NCBI RefSeq assembly: GCF_030285625.1
Contig: NZ_CP127294.1
Coordinates: 2,428,001 to 2,492,000, forward strand
Source: Amycolatopsis sp. 2-15
GTDB lineage: Bacteria > Actinomycetota > Actinomycetes > Mycobacteriales > Pseudonocardiaceae
Direction of reading: 5' to 3'
Length of the DNA stretch: 64,000 nucleotides
The notes beneath the pieces are model-generated. The model had not been told where the DNA came from. It worked only from the letters and a program-made list of their open reading frames with translations, and made no database searches. Of the stretch, positions 31,092 through 40,931 are shown piece by piece. Every line of letters begins with the position of its first letter. Position 1 is the stretch's first letter. The translations under genes were made by a program, and so were the position numbers.

Positions 31092-32225
31092 ATGACTTCC
31101 GGGGCACTCGAACGAGCGACGAACCTGCTGAGCACCACGATCCTGTCCGACGGTCACAACGACCTGCCGTGGGAGCTGCGGCTGCAGGGTGGACCCGACC
31201 CCGCAGCCGCGGCCGCGGCGCTCGACCTGACCGTGCGCCAGCCTTCGCTGCACACCGATTTCCCCAAGCTGGCCGACGGAAAGCTCAGCATGCAGTTCTG
31301 GTCGGTCTACGTGCCGTGCCAGCTCGCGGGCGACAGCGCCGTCACCGCCGTGCTGGAGCAGATCGAGCTCGTGCACCAGCTCGCGCAGCGCTACCCCGAC
31401 CGCCTCGAGCTGGTCACCACGGCCGACGAAGCCGAAGCCGCGTTCGCCGCCGGCAAGATCGCGTCGCTGCTCGGCGCCGAAGGTGGCCACAGCATCAACG
31501 AATCTCTCGGCGTGCTGCGGATCCTGCGCCGGCTCGGCGTGCGGTACATGACGCTCACGCACAACTTCAACACCCCGTGGGCCGACTCCGGCACGGACGA
31601 GGCGGCGCACGGCGGCCTCACCGACTTCGGCCGCGAGGTTGTCCGGACCATGAACGAGATCGGCATGCTCGTGGACCTCTCGCACGTCGCGCCGAGCACC
31701 ATGCGCGCCGCGCTGGAGGTCAGCAGCGCGCCGGTGATCTTCAGTCACTCCTCGTGCATCGCCGTGAACGACCACCCGCGCAACATCCCCGACGACGTCC
31801 TCGCGCAGCTGCCCGGCAACGGCGGCGTCGCCATGATCACCTTCGTACCGGCCTTCATCTCCCCGGCCGTCGCCGCGTGGGACGAGCAGCTCAAGGCCGC
31901 GATGGCCGCCGCCGGCCAGGAGTTCCTCAACCTCGGGCAGCGCAAACGCTTCGCCGAGACGTGGGAGGGGCCGGCGAAGCCCAAGGCGACCGTCGCCGAC
32001 GTCGTGGCGCACGTCGAGCACGCGCGTGAGGTCGCGGGCATCGACCACATCGGCCTCGGCGGCGACTACGACGGCGTCGGCACGCTCCCGGAAGGGATGG
32101 AAGACGTCTCGACCTACCCCGTGCTGTTCGCCGCCCTGATGGAACGCGGCTGGAGCGACGAGGACTGCGCGAAGCTCGCCGGCCGCAACTCGCTGCGGGT
32201 GCTGCGTGACGTGGACAAGCACTGA
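31092..32225 (+). CDS. Membrane-dipeptidase-type (M19) peptidase
   Basis: 377 residues. The binuclear-zinc motifs of renal-dipeptidase enzymes are present: SDGHNDLPWELR (H-x-D), GAEGGHSINESLG (metal Glu), MTLTHNFNTPWADS, FSHSSCIAVNDHPRNIPD (metal His) and HIGLGGDYDGVG. MLVDLSHVA is also typical. It hydrolyses dipeptides, perhaps with D-residues from cell wall turnover. No signal peptide, so it is cytoplasmic. Eleven bp after the hydrolase gene, but its function seems unrelated to quinones. Confidence 0.94.
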   Translation: MTSGALERATNLLSTTILSDGHNDLPWELRLQGGPDPAAAAAALDLTVRQPSLHTDFPKLADGKLSMQFWSVYVPCQLAGDSAVTAVLEQIELVHQLAQRYPDRLELVTTADEAEAAFAAGKIASLLGAEGGHSINESLGVLRILRRLGVRYMTLTHNFNTPWADSGTDEAAHGGLTDFGREVVRTMNEIGMLVDLSHVAPSTMRAALEVSSAPVIFSHSSCIAVNDHPRNIPDDVLAQLPGNGGVAMITFVPAFISPAVAAWDEQLKAAMAAAGQEFLNLGQRKRFAETWEGPAKPKATVADVVAHVEHAREVAGIDHIGLGGDYDGVGTLPEGMEDVSTYPVLFAALMERGWSDEDCAKLAGRNSLRVLRDVDKH

Positions 32226-32331
32226 CCTCGAGCGCTGACCTCGGCGTTGAAAGGAAGCGCTGAAACACCGGTACTCACCCGTTAGGGTCGCAGAACCGGC
32301 GTTCCGGGGAACGCGGGCGGACAATCAGGGC

Positions 32332-32715
32332 ATGTCCCACGCGCGAAGTGACAACCCCACCGGGGCCACGAGCCCCGGGACCCCTGAGGTGCCGGGTGTC
32401 GAGGTGCCCGGGACCGGTCCGCTCACCACTGACCCCACCACGACCGCACCGCCCACGACCACGAAACGCCGGCCAACCCGGGTCAGCGGGGCGTGGATCG
32501 CGGCGATCGTGGCCATCGTGCTGCTGGCGTTCCTGCTGGTGTTCATCCTGCAGAACCTCGACAGCGTCACGGTGCACTTCCTCGGCATGGCCGGGAACCT
32601 GCCGCTCGGCATCGCGATGCTCCTGGCCGCCCTCGGCGGCATGGTGGTCATCGCCCTCGTCGGCGGCGCCCGGATCATGCAGCTGAGGAAGCAGACCAAG
32701 CGTCAGCGGCACTGA
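32332..32715 (+). CDS. LapA-domain (DUF1049) membrane protein
   Basis: 127 residues. A low-complexity Pro/Thr-rich N-terminal tail (about 50 residues) precedes two membrane helices: WIAAIVAIVLLAFLLVFILQNL and GIAMLLAALGGMVVIALVGG, with DSVTVHFLGMAGNLPL in between, the LapA signature. Members are small inner-membrane proteins; LapA in enterobacteria assists LPS assembly, but actinobacterial members have no known role. Alone between the dipeptidase and a convergent gene. Confidence 0.85.
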   Translation: MSHARSDNPTGATSPGTPEVPGVEVPGTGPLTTDPTTTAPPTTTKRRPTRVSGAWIAAIVAIVLLAFLLVFILQNLDSVTVHFLGMAGNLPLGIAMLLAALGGMVVIALVGGARIMQLRKQTKRQRH

Positions 32716-32769
32716 CCGGAGCGGTCACGGTGGATGCCGCGCTCGCGACATCCACAGGGCTGACCTGTG

Positions 32770-33609
32770 TCAGGCGATGACCGAAACCATCTCGAGCACC
32801 GTCGCGCAAACGCTTTCGTCGCCCTTCGCCGTCACGCGGTCCTCGACGTCGGCGGGTTTCAGCGCGCGCGTGCAGAGGTGCCAGAACGTGTCCGCGTCCG
32901 TGGTGACCGAGGCCAGCGGGCTGCGTGAGGTCGGCGCGCCGCGATCCAGCGTCCAGCCCTTCGCCGCCGCGCGAGCGGTCCACTGGCCCCCGCTCGAGCC
33001 CGTCACGGTGTAGCCGACCTGACGGCCGCTGCGGGCTTCGACGTCGCGCAGCGCGTGGGGCAAGGCGCGCATGAACGTGTCCACCACCGGCGCCCGGAAC
33101 TCGGGATCGTCGAGCAGCGGAGCGCCCACGGCTTCGCGGATCTGCTGCTGGTGCACCCACAGCTCGGTGTACTCGCGCGCCACGTCCAGCCAGCGCGGTG
33201 CCGGCTCCGGGCCCGCCCACGTGACGGGTCCGCCCAGCTCGTCGAGGTCGTGGCGCTTCCACATGTCGGTGAGCTGCGCGGTGCTGTCCACGAGCAGCGC
33301 GAACAGCACTTCGGGTGAGAGCCGGCGGCACGCGCGCACCCACTCGTCGTTGATCCGGTGCAGGAACGCCGGGAACGGCTCGCCCTCGCGCGGCTCCTCG
33401 ATGTGGTAGCCGTCGCGGTCCCGGGACAGCCGCCCGAGCTTGTCGCCCAGGATGTGGGCGGCCACGTCGTGCACGGTCCAGCCGGGGCACGCCGTCGGCG
33501 CGGCCCACTGGCCGGCGTCGAGGTCCGTGAGCACGCTGACCAGGGCTTGTTCCTCGCGAGCGAACAGCGGGAGGACGTCGATCGGCGGTCCCCAGACGGT
33601 GGCGGTCAT
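32770..33609 (-). CDS. Mycothiol-dependent maleylpyruvate isomerase-fold protein
   Basis: 279 residues from the ATG at 33609; earlier in-frame starts run into atypical sequence. The DinB/MDMPI four-helix N-terminal domain is marked by WAAPTACPGWTVHDVAAHILGDKLG, with the first His ligand. Later helices supply the others: EWVRACRRL, REYTELWVHQQQIREAVG. The C-terminal part has SGRQVGYTVTGSSGGQWT and VTTDADTFWHLCTRALKPADVEDRV, the usual MDMPI C-terminal (SCP-like) domain. It belongs to the TIGR03083 group, typical of mycothiol-producing actinomycetes. Substrate unknown. Confidence 0.9.
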   Translation of the reverse strand: MTATVWGPPIDVLPLFAREEQALVSVLTDLDAGQWAAPTACPGWTVHDVAAHILGDKLGRLSRDRDGYHIEEPREGEPFPAFLHRINDEWVRACRRLSPEVLFALLVDSTAQLTDMWKRHDLDELGGPVTWAGPEPAPRWLDVAREYTELWVHQQQIREAVGAPLLDDPEFRAPVVDTFMRALPHALRDVEARSGRQVGYTVTGSSGGQWTARAAAKGWTLDRGAPTSRSPLASVTTDADTFWHLCTRALKPADVEDRVTAKGDESVCATVLEMVSVIA

Positions 33610-33694
33610 GCGCGCCATCCAACACCGGGCGATCACGGCGCCGCATCGCCTACCCGCAGGTAGCATCAGCCCGGAACACGAGGGGAGCACGCCT

Positions 33695-34486
33695 GTGGAC
33701 AGTCAGCGACCGAACGGCCGGGGCTCGGCCGAGGACGTGGTCAACGTGGCTCGCCGCGCCGGGCAGCTGGCCGGCTGGGCCGCGCGCGCCGGCTTCGGGC
33801 TCACCCGCAAGCTGCCCGGGCTCGACCAGGCCGAGCGTGGGATCCGGCAGGTGGAGCGCAGCCTGCTCAGCGAGCTGCGCCGCCGTCTCGACGAGGTCGA
33901 TGACCCGTACCACGCGGCCCTCACCGCGGCGTCGGCCATGAACCGCGGCGACAACAGCGGCCGCGTTTTCGAAGGCACCGTGACGCTCGTGCCCGCCCGC
34001 GACCACGAAGAGCCGCTGCGCGCGGCGATGGCCGAGCTGCTCAACCACTCCATCGGCTTCGGCCGCGAGCGCGCCCGCGAGTACTTCTACGCGATCATCC
34101 TGCGCCAGCTCACGCCCGACGAGGCGCGCATTCTCGCGGCGCTGTCCGACGGTTCGCCGTTCCCCGCCATCGACGTCGCCGAGCGCACGAACCTCGGCGG
34201 CGCGGGGCGGATCGTGCTGCGCAACGCGTCAACCGTCGGCAAGGCGGCCGGGGTGTCGCTGCCCGACCAGGTGCCCGGTTACCTCACGCGGCTGATCGGG
34301 CTGGGCCTGGTCGACCTCGACGAAGAGGTGCCGGCGCTGGAGACGCAGTACGAGATCCTCCTGACCGACGAGACCGTGCGTGGAGTGGAGAAGCAGGTGA
34401 AGCGGGTGAAGGTGATCCGCCGGACCGTGCACATCTCCCGGCTCGGGGCTCAGTTCTGGCAGGCCTGCGACCCGAGCCTGGGCTAG
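33695..34486 (+). CDS. Abi-alpha (DUF4393-like) protein
   Basis: 263 residues from a GTG at 33695, with GAGGGGAGC upstream. A basic helical N-terminus (AEDVVNVARRAGQLAGWAARAGFGLTRKLPGLDQAERGIRQVERSLLSELRRRLDEV) is followed by the Abi-alpha core FGRERAREYFYAIILRQLTPDEARILAALSDGSPFPAIDVAE, then PGYLTRLIGLGLVDLDEEVPALETQYEILLTDE and VKVIRRTVHISRLGAQFW. Abi-alpha domains were first noted in abortive-infection proteins, but most chromosomal members are untested. DUF445 starts 1 bp after the stop, so the genes are one operon. Confidence 0.85.
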   Translation: MDSQRPNGRGSAEDVVNVARRAGQLAGWAARAGFGLTRKLPGLDQAERGIRQVERSLLSELRRRLDEVDDPYHAALTAASAMNRGDNSGRVFEGTVTLVPARDHEEPLRAAMAELLNHSIGFGRERAREYFYAIILRQLTPDEARILAALSDGSPFPAIDVAERTNLGGAGRIVLRNASTVGKAAGVSLPDQVPGYLTRLIGLGLVDLDEEVPALETQYEILLTDETVRGVEKQVKRVKVIRRTVHISRLGAQFWQACDPSLG

Positions 34487-34487
34487 C

Positions 34488-35732
34488 GTGGGCGCGTTCC
34501 TCGCGGGCCTGCTCGACGATTTCGCCCGCCACTGGCCGCTCTATGTTTCGATCCCCGTCGTCGCCGCGCTCATCGGGTACGGCACGAAGCTCGTGGCGAT
34601 CCGCATGATGTTCCAGCCCGTGGAGTTCCTCGGGATCAAGCCGTTCCTCGGCTGGCAGGGCATCGTGCCGAAACGCGCGGCGCGCATGGCGAGCATCGCG
34701 TGCGACACGATGACCGAGCAGCTGATCAAGCCGGCTGAGATCGTCGCGCGCCTCGACGCCGACCGGATCGCCCAGGAGATCGCGAAACCGCTGCAGGCGG
34801 CGGTCGAGGACATCGTGCGCGAGGTCGCCGGGCACTACCAGCCGGGCCTGTGGGAATCGCTGCCGGTGGGCGTGCAGCGGCTGGTGATCCAGCGCGTGCA
34901 GACCGAGTCGCCGCACATGGTCAAGGCCGTGCTGGAGCTCATAAAGTTCGATGTGGACAGTGTGTTCGACCTCAAGGGCATGGTCGTCACCAGCCTGGTG
35001 AAGGACAAGCGCCTGCTCAACCGGATCTTCCAGGAGGCGGGCGAGCAGGAGTTCAAGTTCATCGCGCGCTCGGGCCTGTTCTTCGGCGGGCTGATCGGCG
35101 TGATCCAGATGGTGGCGTGGGTGCTGTTCAAGTTCCCGCCGATCATGCCGATCTTCGGCCTGTTCACGGGCTGGTTCACCGACTGGCTCGCGCTGCGCAT
35201 GATCTTCTACCCGCTGGAGCCCAAGCGGTACTTCGGCGTGCAGTGGCAGGGCCTGTTCCTGAAGCGGCGCGGGGAGGTGGCCGAGGCGTACGGCGCGCTG
35301 ATCGCCAAGGAGATCATCACGCCGCACAACGTGATCGAGGCGATCCTGCAGGGACCGTTGTCCGACCGCGTGCTGGCGTTGATCCAGCGCCAGCTCGACG
35401 TCGAGATCGGCCGCGCGGCCAACGTCGCGAAGCCGCTGCTGGTGTTCGCCATCGGCAGCCGCCGCTACCAGGACGTGAAGTTCGCGATCTCCGAGCAGAT
35501 CATGGCGCACCTGCCCGACACCATGCGCTACATCGAGGACTACGCCACCGACGCGATGGACATCCGCAACGTGCTGGTCACCAAGATGAAGGAGCTCTCG
35601 CCCGAGGAGTTCGAGCAGCTGCTGCGCCCGGCGTTCCAGCAGGACGAGTGGATCCTCATCGCGACGGGCGCTGTACTCGGGTTTTGTGTAGGAGAGGGCC
35701 AAGTTCTGCTGCTGGAGCACCTCGCGACCTGA
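34488..35732 (+). CDS. DUF445-family membrane protein
   Basis: 414 residues. Start LDDFARHWPLYVSIPVVAALIGYGTKLVAIRMMFQPVEFLGIKPFLGWQGIVPKRAARMA is the DUF445 signature. A second copy of the same motif follows in the middle (ALRMIFYPLEPKRYFGVQWQGLFLKRRGEVAEAYG), so the family repeat is clear. Helices flank each copy, with FIARSGLFFGGLIGVIQMVAWVLF and WILIATGAVLGFCVGEGQVLLLEH as membrane anchors. Function unknown. GTG start, second gene of the Abi-alpha operon; the patatin gene follows 53 bp downstream. Confidence 0.92.
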   Translation: MGAFLAGLLDDFARHWPLYVSIPVVAALIGYGTKLVAIRMMFQPVEFLGIKPFLGWQGIVPKRAARMASIACDTMTEQLIKPAEIVARLDADRIAQEIAKPLQAAVEDIVREVAGHYQPGLWESLPVGVQRLVIQRVQTESPHMVKAVLELIKFDVDSVFDLKGMVVTSLVKDKRLLNRIFQEAGEQEFKFIARSGLFFGGLIGVIQMVAWVLFKFPPIMPIFGLFTGWFTDWLALRMIFYPLEPKRYFGVQWQGLFLKRRGEVAEAYGALIAKEIITPHNVIEAILQGPLSDRVLALIQRQLDVEIGRAANVAKPLLVFAIGSRRYQDVKFAISEQIMAHLPDTMRYIEDYATDAMDIRNVLVTKMKELSPEEFEQLLRPAFQQDEWILIATGAVLGFCVGEGQVLLLEHLAT

Positions 35733-35785
35733 CTCCGGCACTATCGTGTGCCGCGGGCCTGGCCAAGATCGTCGAGGGGTGCGGC

Positions 35786-38700
35786 ATGAGCGAGGGAGCG
35801 GCTCCGTGGCCGCAGGAGATCCGGCTCGCGGTGACCATGGTCGGGGGCGCGAGCCTGTCCGTGTGGATGAGCGGCGTGGCCACCGAGACCTCGGCGCTGC
35901 TGCAGGCGTCGCGCTCTGCTGAGCCGGCCGGCGGGTACCGGAAGCTGCTCGACCTGCTGCACGCGAAGGTGCGCCTCGACGTGCTCACGGGCACGAGCGC
36001 GGGCGGCGTCGGAGCGGCGGCGCTCGGCCTGGCGGAGGCGTTCGCGTCGTCGCCCGCGCCGTTGCGGGACACGCTGCTGGCCGGGGGTTCGCTCGCGAAC
36101 CTGATCCGCGACCCGAAGGAGCCGCAGCCGCGCTCGCTGCTCGACGGTGACCGGTTCCTGGGTGACCTCGACGGCGCGTTCCGCACCATCGTCAGCGGCG
36201 GCACCACGCCGGCCGAACCGCCGGACGTCACGCTGCTGTTGCCCGCCACGATGATCGACGGCGAGACCGTGTGCTACGACGACGCGCTCGGCAACCTCGT
36301 GCGCGACACCGAGCGGCGCATGCTGTTCCGCTTCGTCGGTCCACTGTGGAACAACCAGGTGACGGCACCGCTCGCCCTGGCGGTGCGCTCGACCGCGTCG
36401 TTCCCCGGTGCGTTCGAGCTGTCGCGGCTGCCGGTCGGCGCCGACGTCGCGGACCGCCTGCACCCGGACATGACCGACTACACCGAGCTCACGCGCTCAC
36501 ACTGGCTCACCGACGGCGGCGTGCTCGTGAGCAAGCCGCTGCGCCCGGCGTTGCGCGAGATCTTCGAACTCCCGTCTTCGTCGGACGTGCGGCGGCTGCT
36601 GCTGTACGTGGTGCCCACCGTGGAGGCCGAAGCGGCCGCGGTGCCGGTGGATCCGGCGAACCCGCCGCTGCTGGGCGCGGCGCTGGCCAAGGTCGTGTCG
36701 TCGGTGATCAACCAGACGATCAGCGCCGATCTGGAGGAGCTCACCGCACACAACGACGCCGTGGTCGCCACTCGCGACACCCGCGTTTCCCTCGCTGCAC
36801 TGGGACTGCGTGGCGGCGAGCTGGTGGACCACCGCGTGATGGCGGCCTACCTGGAGCGGCGCGTGGCCGAGGACGCGACCGAGCTGGTGCGCACGGCCAC
36901 GCGGTACTACGCGTTGTCCACTGTGGACGGCCACAGTCCCGACTGGGCCATGGGCCAGTCGACGGAACTGCGGGCCGCGGCCGCGCAGGGTCTCAGGCAC
37001 GGCATGCCGGCGAAGGCGCCGGGAGTCGTCTGCGAGGTCGAAGACCTCGCCGACTTCCGCACCACGGCCCTCGACGACTCCGTCGCCACGGGCCTGCAGC
37101 TCGTGAACGCCGCGTTCCACCTGTGCCCGGACCAGCAGCAGGCCGCCACGCTGAACGACGTGCGGGCCCGGCTGCACGCGGCCCGGAGCAAGGCCGCGCG
37201 GGGCGTCCGCATCTCGCCGTGGGTGGCACACCACGAGCCGCCCGCCCCGGGCACTTCGGCGGCCGAGTGGATCGGGCAGCTGGCGCAGGAATGGGCGCGG
37301 CTGGGCAAGTCGGACGCGCTGCGCGAGGCGTGGCCGATGGTCACCGGCGCGCTGCGCGACGCGGCGCCGGTGCTGCGGGAGCTGGCGAGCGACCCGTTGG
37401 CGGCTGCAGCGGTGCTGCAGCTGGGCGGGCAGGCGCCGTCGCCGGAAGCTCCCGGGCTCAAGCTGGAGACGGAGGTCGCCGGTCTGGTGGCCGAGGCCGT
37501 CGACACCGTCACCACGCTCGTCGGCTGGTTCGGCATGGCCGAAGACGGCGCCGGGGACGAACGGACGTTGATGTCCCGTCTCATCCTCCTGCACGTCGCC
37601 ACCCGTGGTCTGCTCGCGCAGCCGCCGTCGGTGGACCAGCGCGTGGACCTCGTGCAGGTCAGCGCGGATTCCCGCACGCTGCTCGACCTGGGCCGCCGGC
37701 GTGGCTGGGACAAGCTCACCGGCCTGCAGGCCGACTACTTCGGCGCGTTCTACAAGTCCTCCTGGCGCGCGAACGACTGGATGTGGGGTCGCGTCGACGC
37801 CGTCGGCTGGCTTGTGCAGTGCCTGCTCGATCCGCGCCGGCTGCGGGTGCTGCGCAACGTTGTCGGCCCGGAGGCGTTTCGCGTGGAGGTGCGCGAAGCG
37901 TTCCAGGCGGTGGGCTGGCAGCTGCCGAGCGTTGCGGACAACGTGCCGGCCGCCGACGTCGAGTCGCTGGTCGCGCAGCTCGGGGAGGAGCTCGCGTTCC
38001 TGGGCCTCGACGCGCAGCTGGGCGACGTGGCGTTCGGCGACGACCTGCCGACGAGCCTGCCGGTCACGTCGATGGTGCTGGCGCGCGCCCGTCAGCTGGA
38101 GATCGCGCGGGAAGAGCTGCCGGTCGTCGCGAAGCAGGCGGCCGACGACGCAGTGGAGGGCAACGGCAAGCCGTCCGAGGCCTTCCGCAAGATCATGGCC
38201 ACCCCGCCGGCCGACGCGGCCGCGACGCAACGCGCGTTCCAGGCCTGCCAGGTCTCCGCCGAGCGTTTCGAAGGCGAACGTGGCACGATGCTGCTCACCA
38301 AAACGCTCGTGAAGGCCGGTGCGACAGGAGTCAACGCCGCCGCGGGCGCCACCCGCGTGCCGACGTCGCTGCAGCCCGCCGCGAAGGTGGCCCAGGCGAC
38401 CGGGCGCAGCGCGTGGTGGGTCACGCAGGGTGCGACGAAGCTGGGCCGCCCGTGGAACCTCATCGCGGCCGCCGTGACGGCCGTGGCCGGTCTCGTGCTC
38501 GGTGGCAACGGCGGCCAGGTGCTGCAGTGGGTCGGCCCGCCCGTGGCCGCGGGTGCGCTCGTGTTCCTCGTGGTGAGCCTGCTGACGCTGAAACGCACGT
38601 GGCGCATGGTGCTCACGCTGCTGTGCGTGCTCGTGGTGGCGGCGTTGCTGTTCGCGGCTTTCCTGCCGCCGCTGGCGCAACCGTTGTTCGGCTGGCTCGG

Positions 38701-38851
38701 TACGGTGGTCGCGGGCTGGCGCCGCGGCGAGGCGCCCGTGTGGTGGCTGCTCGTGGTGCTGCTGCTCGTGCTGCCCGCGGTGTGGACGCCGATCGCGGCC
38801 CTACGCCGGCGGAAACGGCGCGAACCGGCGAGGAACACACAGCGGAGCTGA
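35786..38851 (+). CDS. Patatin-like phospholipase with C-terminal membrane domain
   Basis: 1021 residues. The N-terminal patatin domain carries the glycine-rich oxyanion loop MVGGASLSVWMSG (18-30), the nucleophile in LTGTSAGGVGAAAL (Ser71) and the catalytic Asp243 in LTDGGVLVSK. A long helical middle (about 300-820), typical of the DUF3376/TIGR03607 patatin-like group, follows. The C-terminus has a membrane part from about residue 890: NLIAAAVTAVAGLVLGG, PPVAAGALVFLVVSLL, MVLTLLCVLVVAALLFAAF and WLLVVLLLVLPAVWT. It should act on membrane lipids from the inner leaflet. Same strand as the Abi-alpha and DUF445 genes and likely third in their operon. Confidence 0.92.
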   Translation: MSEGAAPWPQEIRLAVTMVGGASLSVWMSGVATETSALLQASRSAEPAGGYRKLLDLLHAKVRLDVLTGTSAGGVGAAALGLAEAFASSPAPLRDTLLAGGSLANLIRDPKEPQPRSLLDGDRFLGDLDGAFRTIVSGGTTPAEPPDVTLLLPATMIDGETVCYDDALGNLVRDTERRMLFRFVGPLWNNQVTAPLALAVRSTASFPGAFELSRLPVGADVADRLHPDMTDYTELTRSHWLTDGGVLVSKPLRPALREIFELPSSSDVRRLLLYVVPTVEAEAAAVPVDPANPPLLGAALAKVVSSVINQTISADLEELTAHNDAVVATRDTRVSLAALGLRGGELVDHRVMAAYLERRVAEDATELVRTATRYYALSTVDGHSPDWAMGQSTELRAAAAQGLRHGMPAKAPGVVCEVEDLADFRTTALDDSVATGLQLVNAAFHLCPDQQQAATLNDVRARLHAARSKAARGVRISPWVAHHEPPAPGTSAAEWIGQLAQEWARLGKSDALREAWPMVTGALRDAAPVLRELASDPLAAAAVLQLGGQAPSPEAPGLKLETEVAGLVAEAVDTVTTLVGWFGMAEDGAGDERTLMSRLILLHVATRGLLAQPPSVDQRVDLVQVSADSRTLLDLGRRRGWDKLTGLQADYFGAFYKSSWRANDWMWGRVDAVGWLVQCLLDPRRLRVLRNVVGPEAFRVEVREAFQAVGWQLPSVADNVPAADVESLVAQLGEELAFLGLDAQLGDVAFGDDLPTSLPVTSMVLARARQLEIAREELPVVAKQAADDAVEGNGKPSEAFRKIMATPPADAAATQRAFQACQVSAERFEGERGTMLLTKTLVKAGATGVNAAAGATRVPTSLQPAAKVAQATGRSAWWVTQGATKLGRPWNLIAAAVTAVAGLVLGGNGGQVLQWVGPPVAAGALVFLVVSLLTLKRTWRMVLTLLCVLVVAALLFAAFLPPLAQPLFGWLGTVVAGWRRGEAPVWWLLVVLLLVLPAVWTPIAALRRRKRREPARNTQRS

Positions 38852-39111
38852 CCGATCACCGTCGAGACGCGCCGCGTGAACAGGCGCTGAGTTCGTCCGT
38901 CTTGCGCCGAAACGCCTGAGGCGTCATGGTCGGGGGACACAAGGCCGCTCACCGAGGTGGGTGGCCCAGGAGCACGGCATGCCCCGCCGCGCCGCCGATC
39001 AAACGTGTTTGTGGGGCTCCTCACCGGGGTATCCGCGTTGCCGCAGGTGGGCGGGGTGGGAGTGGTCCGCGTCGCTGGCGGCAGGAAAATTCTCTGTTAC
39101 GTTTCCTGAGT

Positions 39112-39615
39112 ATGTCCGGAAAGCACTTGATCGAATCCCCGACCAAGGCCGATGGCGCCGCCCTCTGGCGAATCGCACGCGATTCGCAGAAGCTTGATCT
39201 CAACTCTCCGTATGCATACCTGCTGTGGTGTCGCGATTTCGCGGAGAGTTCGGTGGTCGCCCGAGTCGACGGTGAGGCGGTGGGTTTCGTCATCGCCTAC
39301 CGGAGGCCGTCCGAGTCCGACGTCGCGCTCGTGTGGCAGGTCGCGGTCGACTCTTCGCAGCGTGGGAAAGGCCTGGCCGGGCAGCTGCTCGACGCCTTGT
39401 TCGCCCGCCTGGTCGACGACGGGGTGCGTTTCCTCGAAACCACGATCACCCCTGACAACGAGGCTTCGATCCGCCTCTTCGCGTCGTTCGCGAAGCGGTG
39501 GAACGCCGCGCTGGAGAGCAGCAGGCTGTTCGAAGCCGGAGATTTCCCGGAAGATGGGGAAGGTGGGCACCAGCCTGAAAACCTTTACCGCATCGGGCCG
39601 TTGATCCGTCAATAA
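39112..39615 (+). CDS. ectA: L-2,4-diaminobutyrate N-acetyltransferase EctA
   Basis: 167 residues, GNAT fold. Starts MSGKHLIESPTKADGAALWRIARDSQKLDLNSPYAYLLWCRDFAESSVVARVDG, the EctA N-terminal signature, then the acetyl-CoA loop VWQVAVDSSQRGKGLAGQLLDALF and FLETTITPDNEASIRLFASFAKRW. It acetylates L-2,4-diaminobutyrate at N-gamma, the second step of ectoine synthesis. First gene of ectABCD; the ATG at 39112 follows a 260-bp gene-free interval in which no clear promoter motif is evident, though TTCTCTGTTACGTTTCCTGA just upstream is AT-richer than its surroundings. Confidence 0.95.
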   Translation: MSGKHLIESPTKADGAALWRIARDSQKLDLNSPYAYLLWCRDFAESSVVARVDGEAVGFVIAYRRPSESDVALVWQVAVDSSQRGKGLAGQLLDALFARLVDDGVRFLETTITPDNEASIRLFASFAKRWNAALESSRLFEAGDFPEDGEGGHQPENLYRIGPLIRQ

Positions 39616-39653
39616 GCCGTGTATTTCGGGGCGAGTAGGAGCAAAGAAACGTC

Positions 39654-40904
39654 ATGAGCATCTTCGAAGAGCTCGAATCGGAAGTCCGCAGTTACAGCAG
39701 GGGGTGGCCGGTCGTCTTCGACCGTGCGCAGGGCAGCTGGCTGTACGACGAGGACGGCAAGGCCTACCTCGATTTCTTCGCGGGTGCCGGCGCGCTGAAC
39801 TACGGCCACAACAACCCGAAGCTCAAGGCCGCGCTGATCGACTACATCCAGCGCGACGGCGTGACCCACGCGCTCGACATGTTCACCGTCGCCAAGCGCG
39901 ATTTCCTGGAGGCCTTCCAGGAGAAGATCCTCAAGCCCCGCGAGCTGGACTACAAGATCGTCTTCCCCGGCCCCGGTGGCGCCAACGCGGTGGAAGCCGC
40001 GCTGAAGCTCGCGCGCAAGGTGACCGGCAAGGAGTCGGTCATCAACTTCACCAACGCGTTCCACGGCATGACGCTGGGTGCGCTGTCGGTCACCGGCAAC
40101 TCGATGAAGCGCGGCGGCGCGGGTGTCCCGCTCGTGCACGCGACGCCGATGCCGTACGACCGCTACTTCGACGGCACGATCCCCGACTTCCTCTACTTCG
40201 AGAAGCTGCTCGAAGACTCCGGCAGCGGCCTGAACGAGCCCGCCGCCGTGATCGTGGAGGGCGTGCAGGGCGAGGGTGGCATCAACGCCGCGCGCCTCGC
40301 CTGGCTCAAGGGCCTGTCGGACCTGTGCGAGAGCCACGGCATCCTGCTGATCCTCGACGACGTGCAGATGGGCTGCGGCCGCACCGGCCCGTTCTTCAGC
40401 TTCGAGGACGCGGGCATCAAGCCCGACATCGTCTGCCTGTCGAAGTCCATCGGCGGCTACGGCCTCCCGATGGCGCTCACGCTTATCAAGCCGGAGCTCG
40501 ACGTCTGGGAGCCGGGTGAGCACAACGGCACCTTCCGCGGCATCAGCCCCGCGTTCGTGACCGCCACCGAGGCGATCAACCTCTACTGGAGCGACGACGA
40601 GCTCGAGAAGTCCACGAAGGCCAAGGGCGAGCGCATCGCCGCCGCCTTCAAGGACCTCGTGGAGGCCTACCCGGACGCCAACCTGGTGGCGAAGGGCCGC
40701 GGCCTCGCGCGCGGCATCGAGTTCGCGAACGGCGACCTGGCCGGCGCCGTGTGCAAGCAAGCCTTCGAGCGTGGCCTGCTGATGGAGACCTCCGGGCCCG
40801 ACGGCGAGGTCATGAAGCTGCTGCCGCCGCTGACGCTGACCGACGACGAGCTCACGCAGGGCCTGTCGATCATCAACGACTCCATCGCCGCCGTCCTCAA
40901 GTAG
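39654..40904 (+). CDS. ectB: L-2,4-diaminobutyrate transaminase EctB
   Basis: 416 residues, class III PLP transaminase. The N-terminal [53 protein letters not shown] and the PLP-lysine motif [15 protein letters not shown] (Lys in S-K-S) are EctB signatures. It converts L-aspartate-4-semialdehyde and glutamate to L-2,4-diaminobutyrate. Shine-Dalgarno AGGAG 12 bases upstream of the ATG, and 38 bp after ectA. Confidence 0.96.
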   Translation: MSIFEELESEVRSYSRGWPVVFDRAQGSWLYDEDGKAYLDFFAGAGALNYGHNNPKLKAALIDYIQRDGVTHALDMFTVAKRDFLEAFQEKILKPRELDYKIVFPGPGGANAVEAALKLARKVTGKESVINFTNAFHGMTLGALSVTGNSMKRGGAGVPLVHATPMPYDRYFDGTIPDFLYFEKLLEDSGSGLNEPAAVIVEGVQGEGGINAARLAWLKGLSDLCESHGILLILDDVQMGCGRTGPFFSFEDAGIKPDIVCLSKSIGGYGLPMALTLIKPELDVWEPGEHNGTFRGISPAFVTATEAINLYWSDDELEKSTKAKGERIAAAFKDLVEAYPDANLVAKGRGLARGIEFANGDLAGAVCKQAFERGLLMETSGPDGEVMKLLPPLTLTDDELTQGLSIINDSIAAVLK

Positions 40905-40931
40905 TTCCGAACAACAGGTAAGGAGCGACCT

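Noticed and set aside
40009..40022. GCTCGCGCGCAAGG inside ectB, resembling the MhqR-like motif
   Set aside because: It lies in a coding region, misses outer bases of the motif and is explained by codons for Leu-Ala-Arg-Lys.
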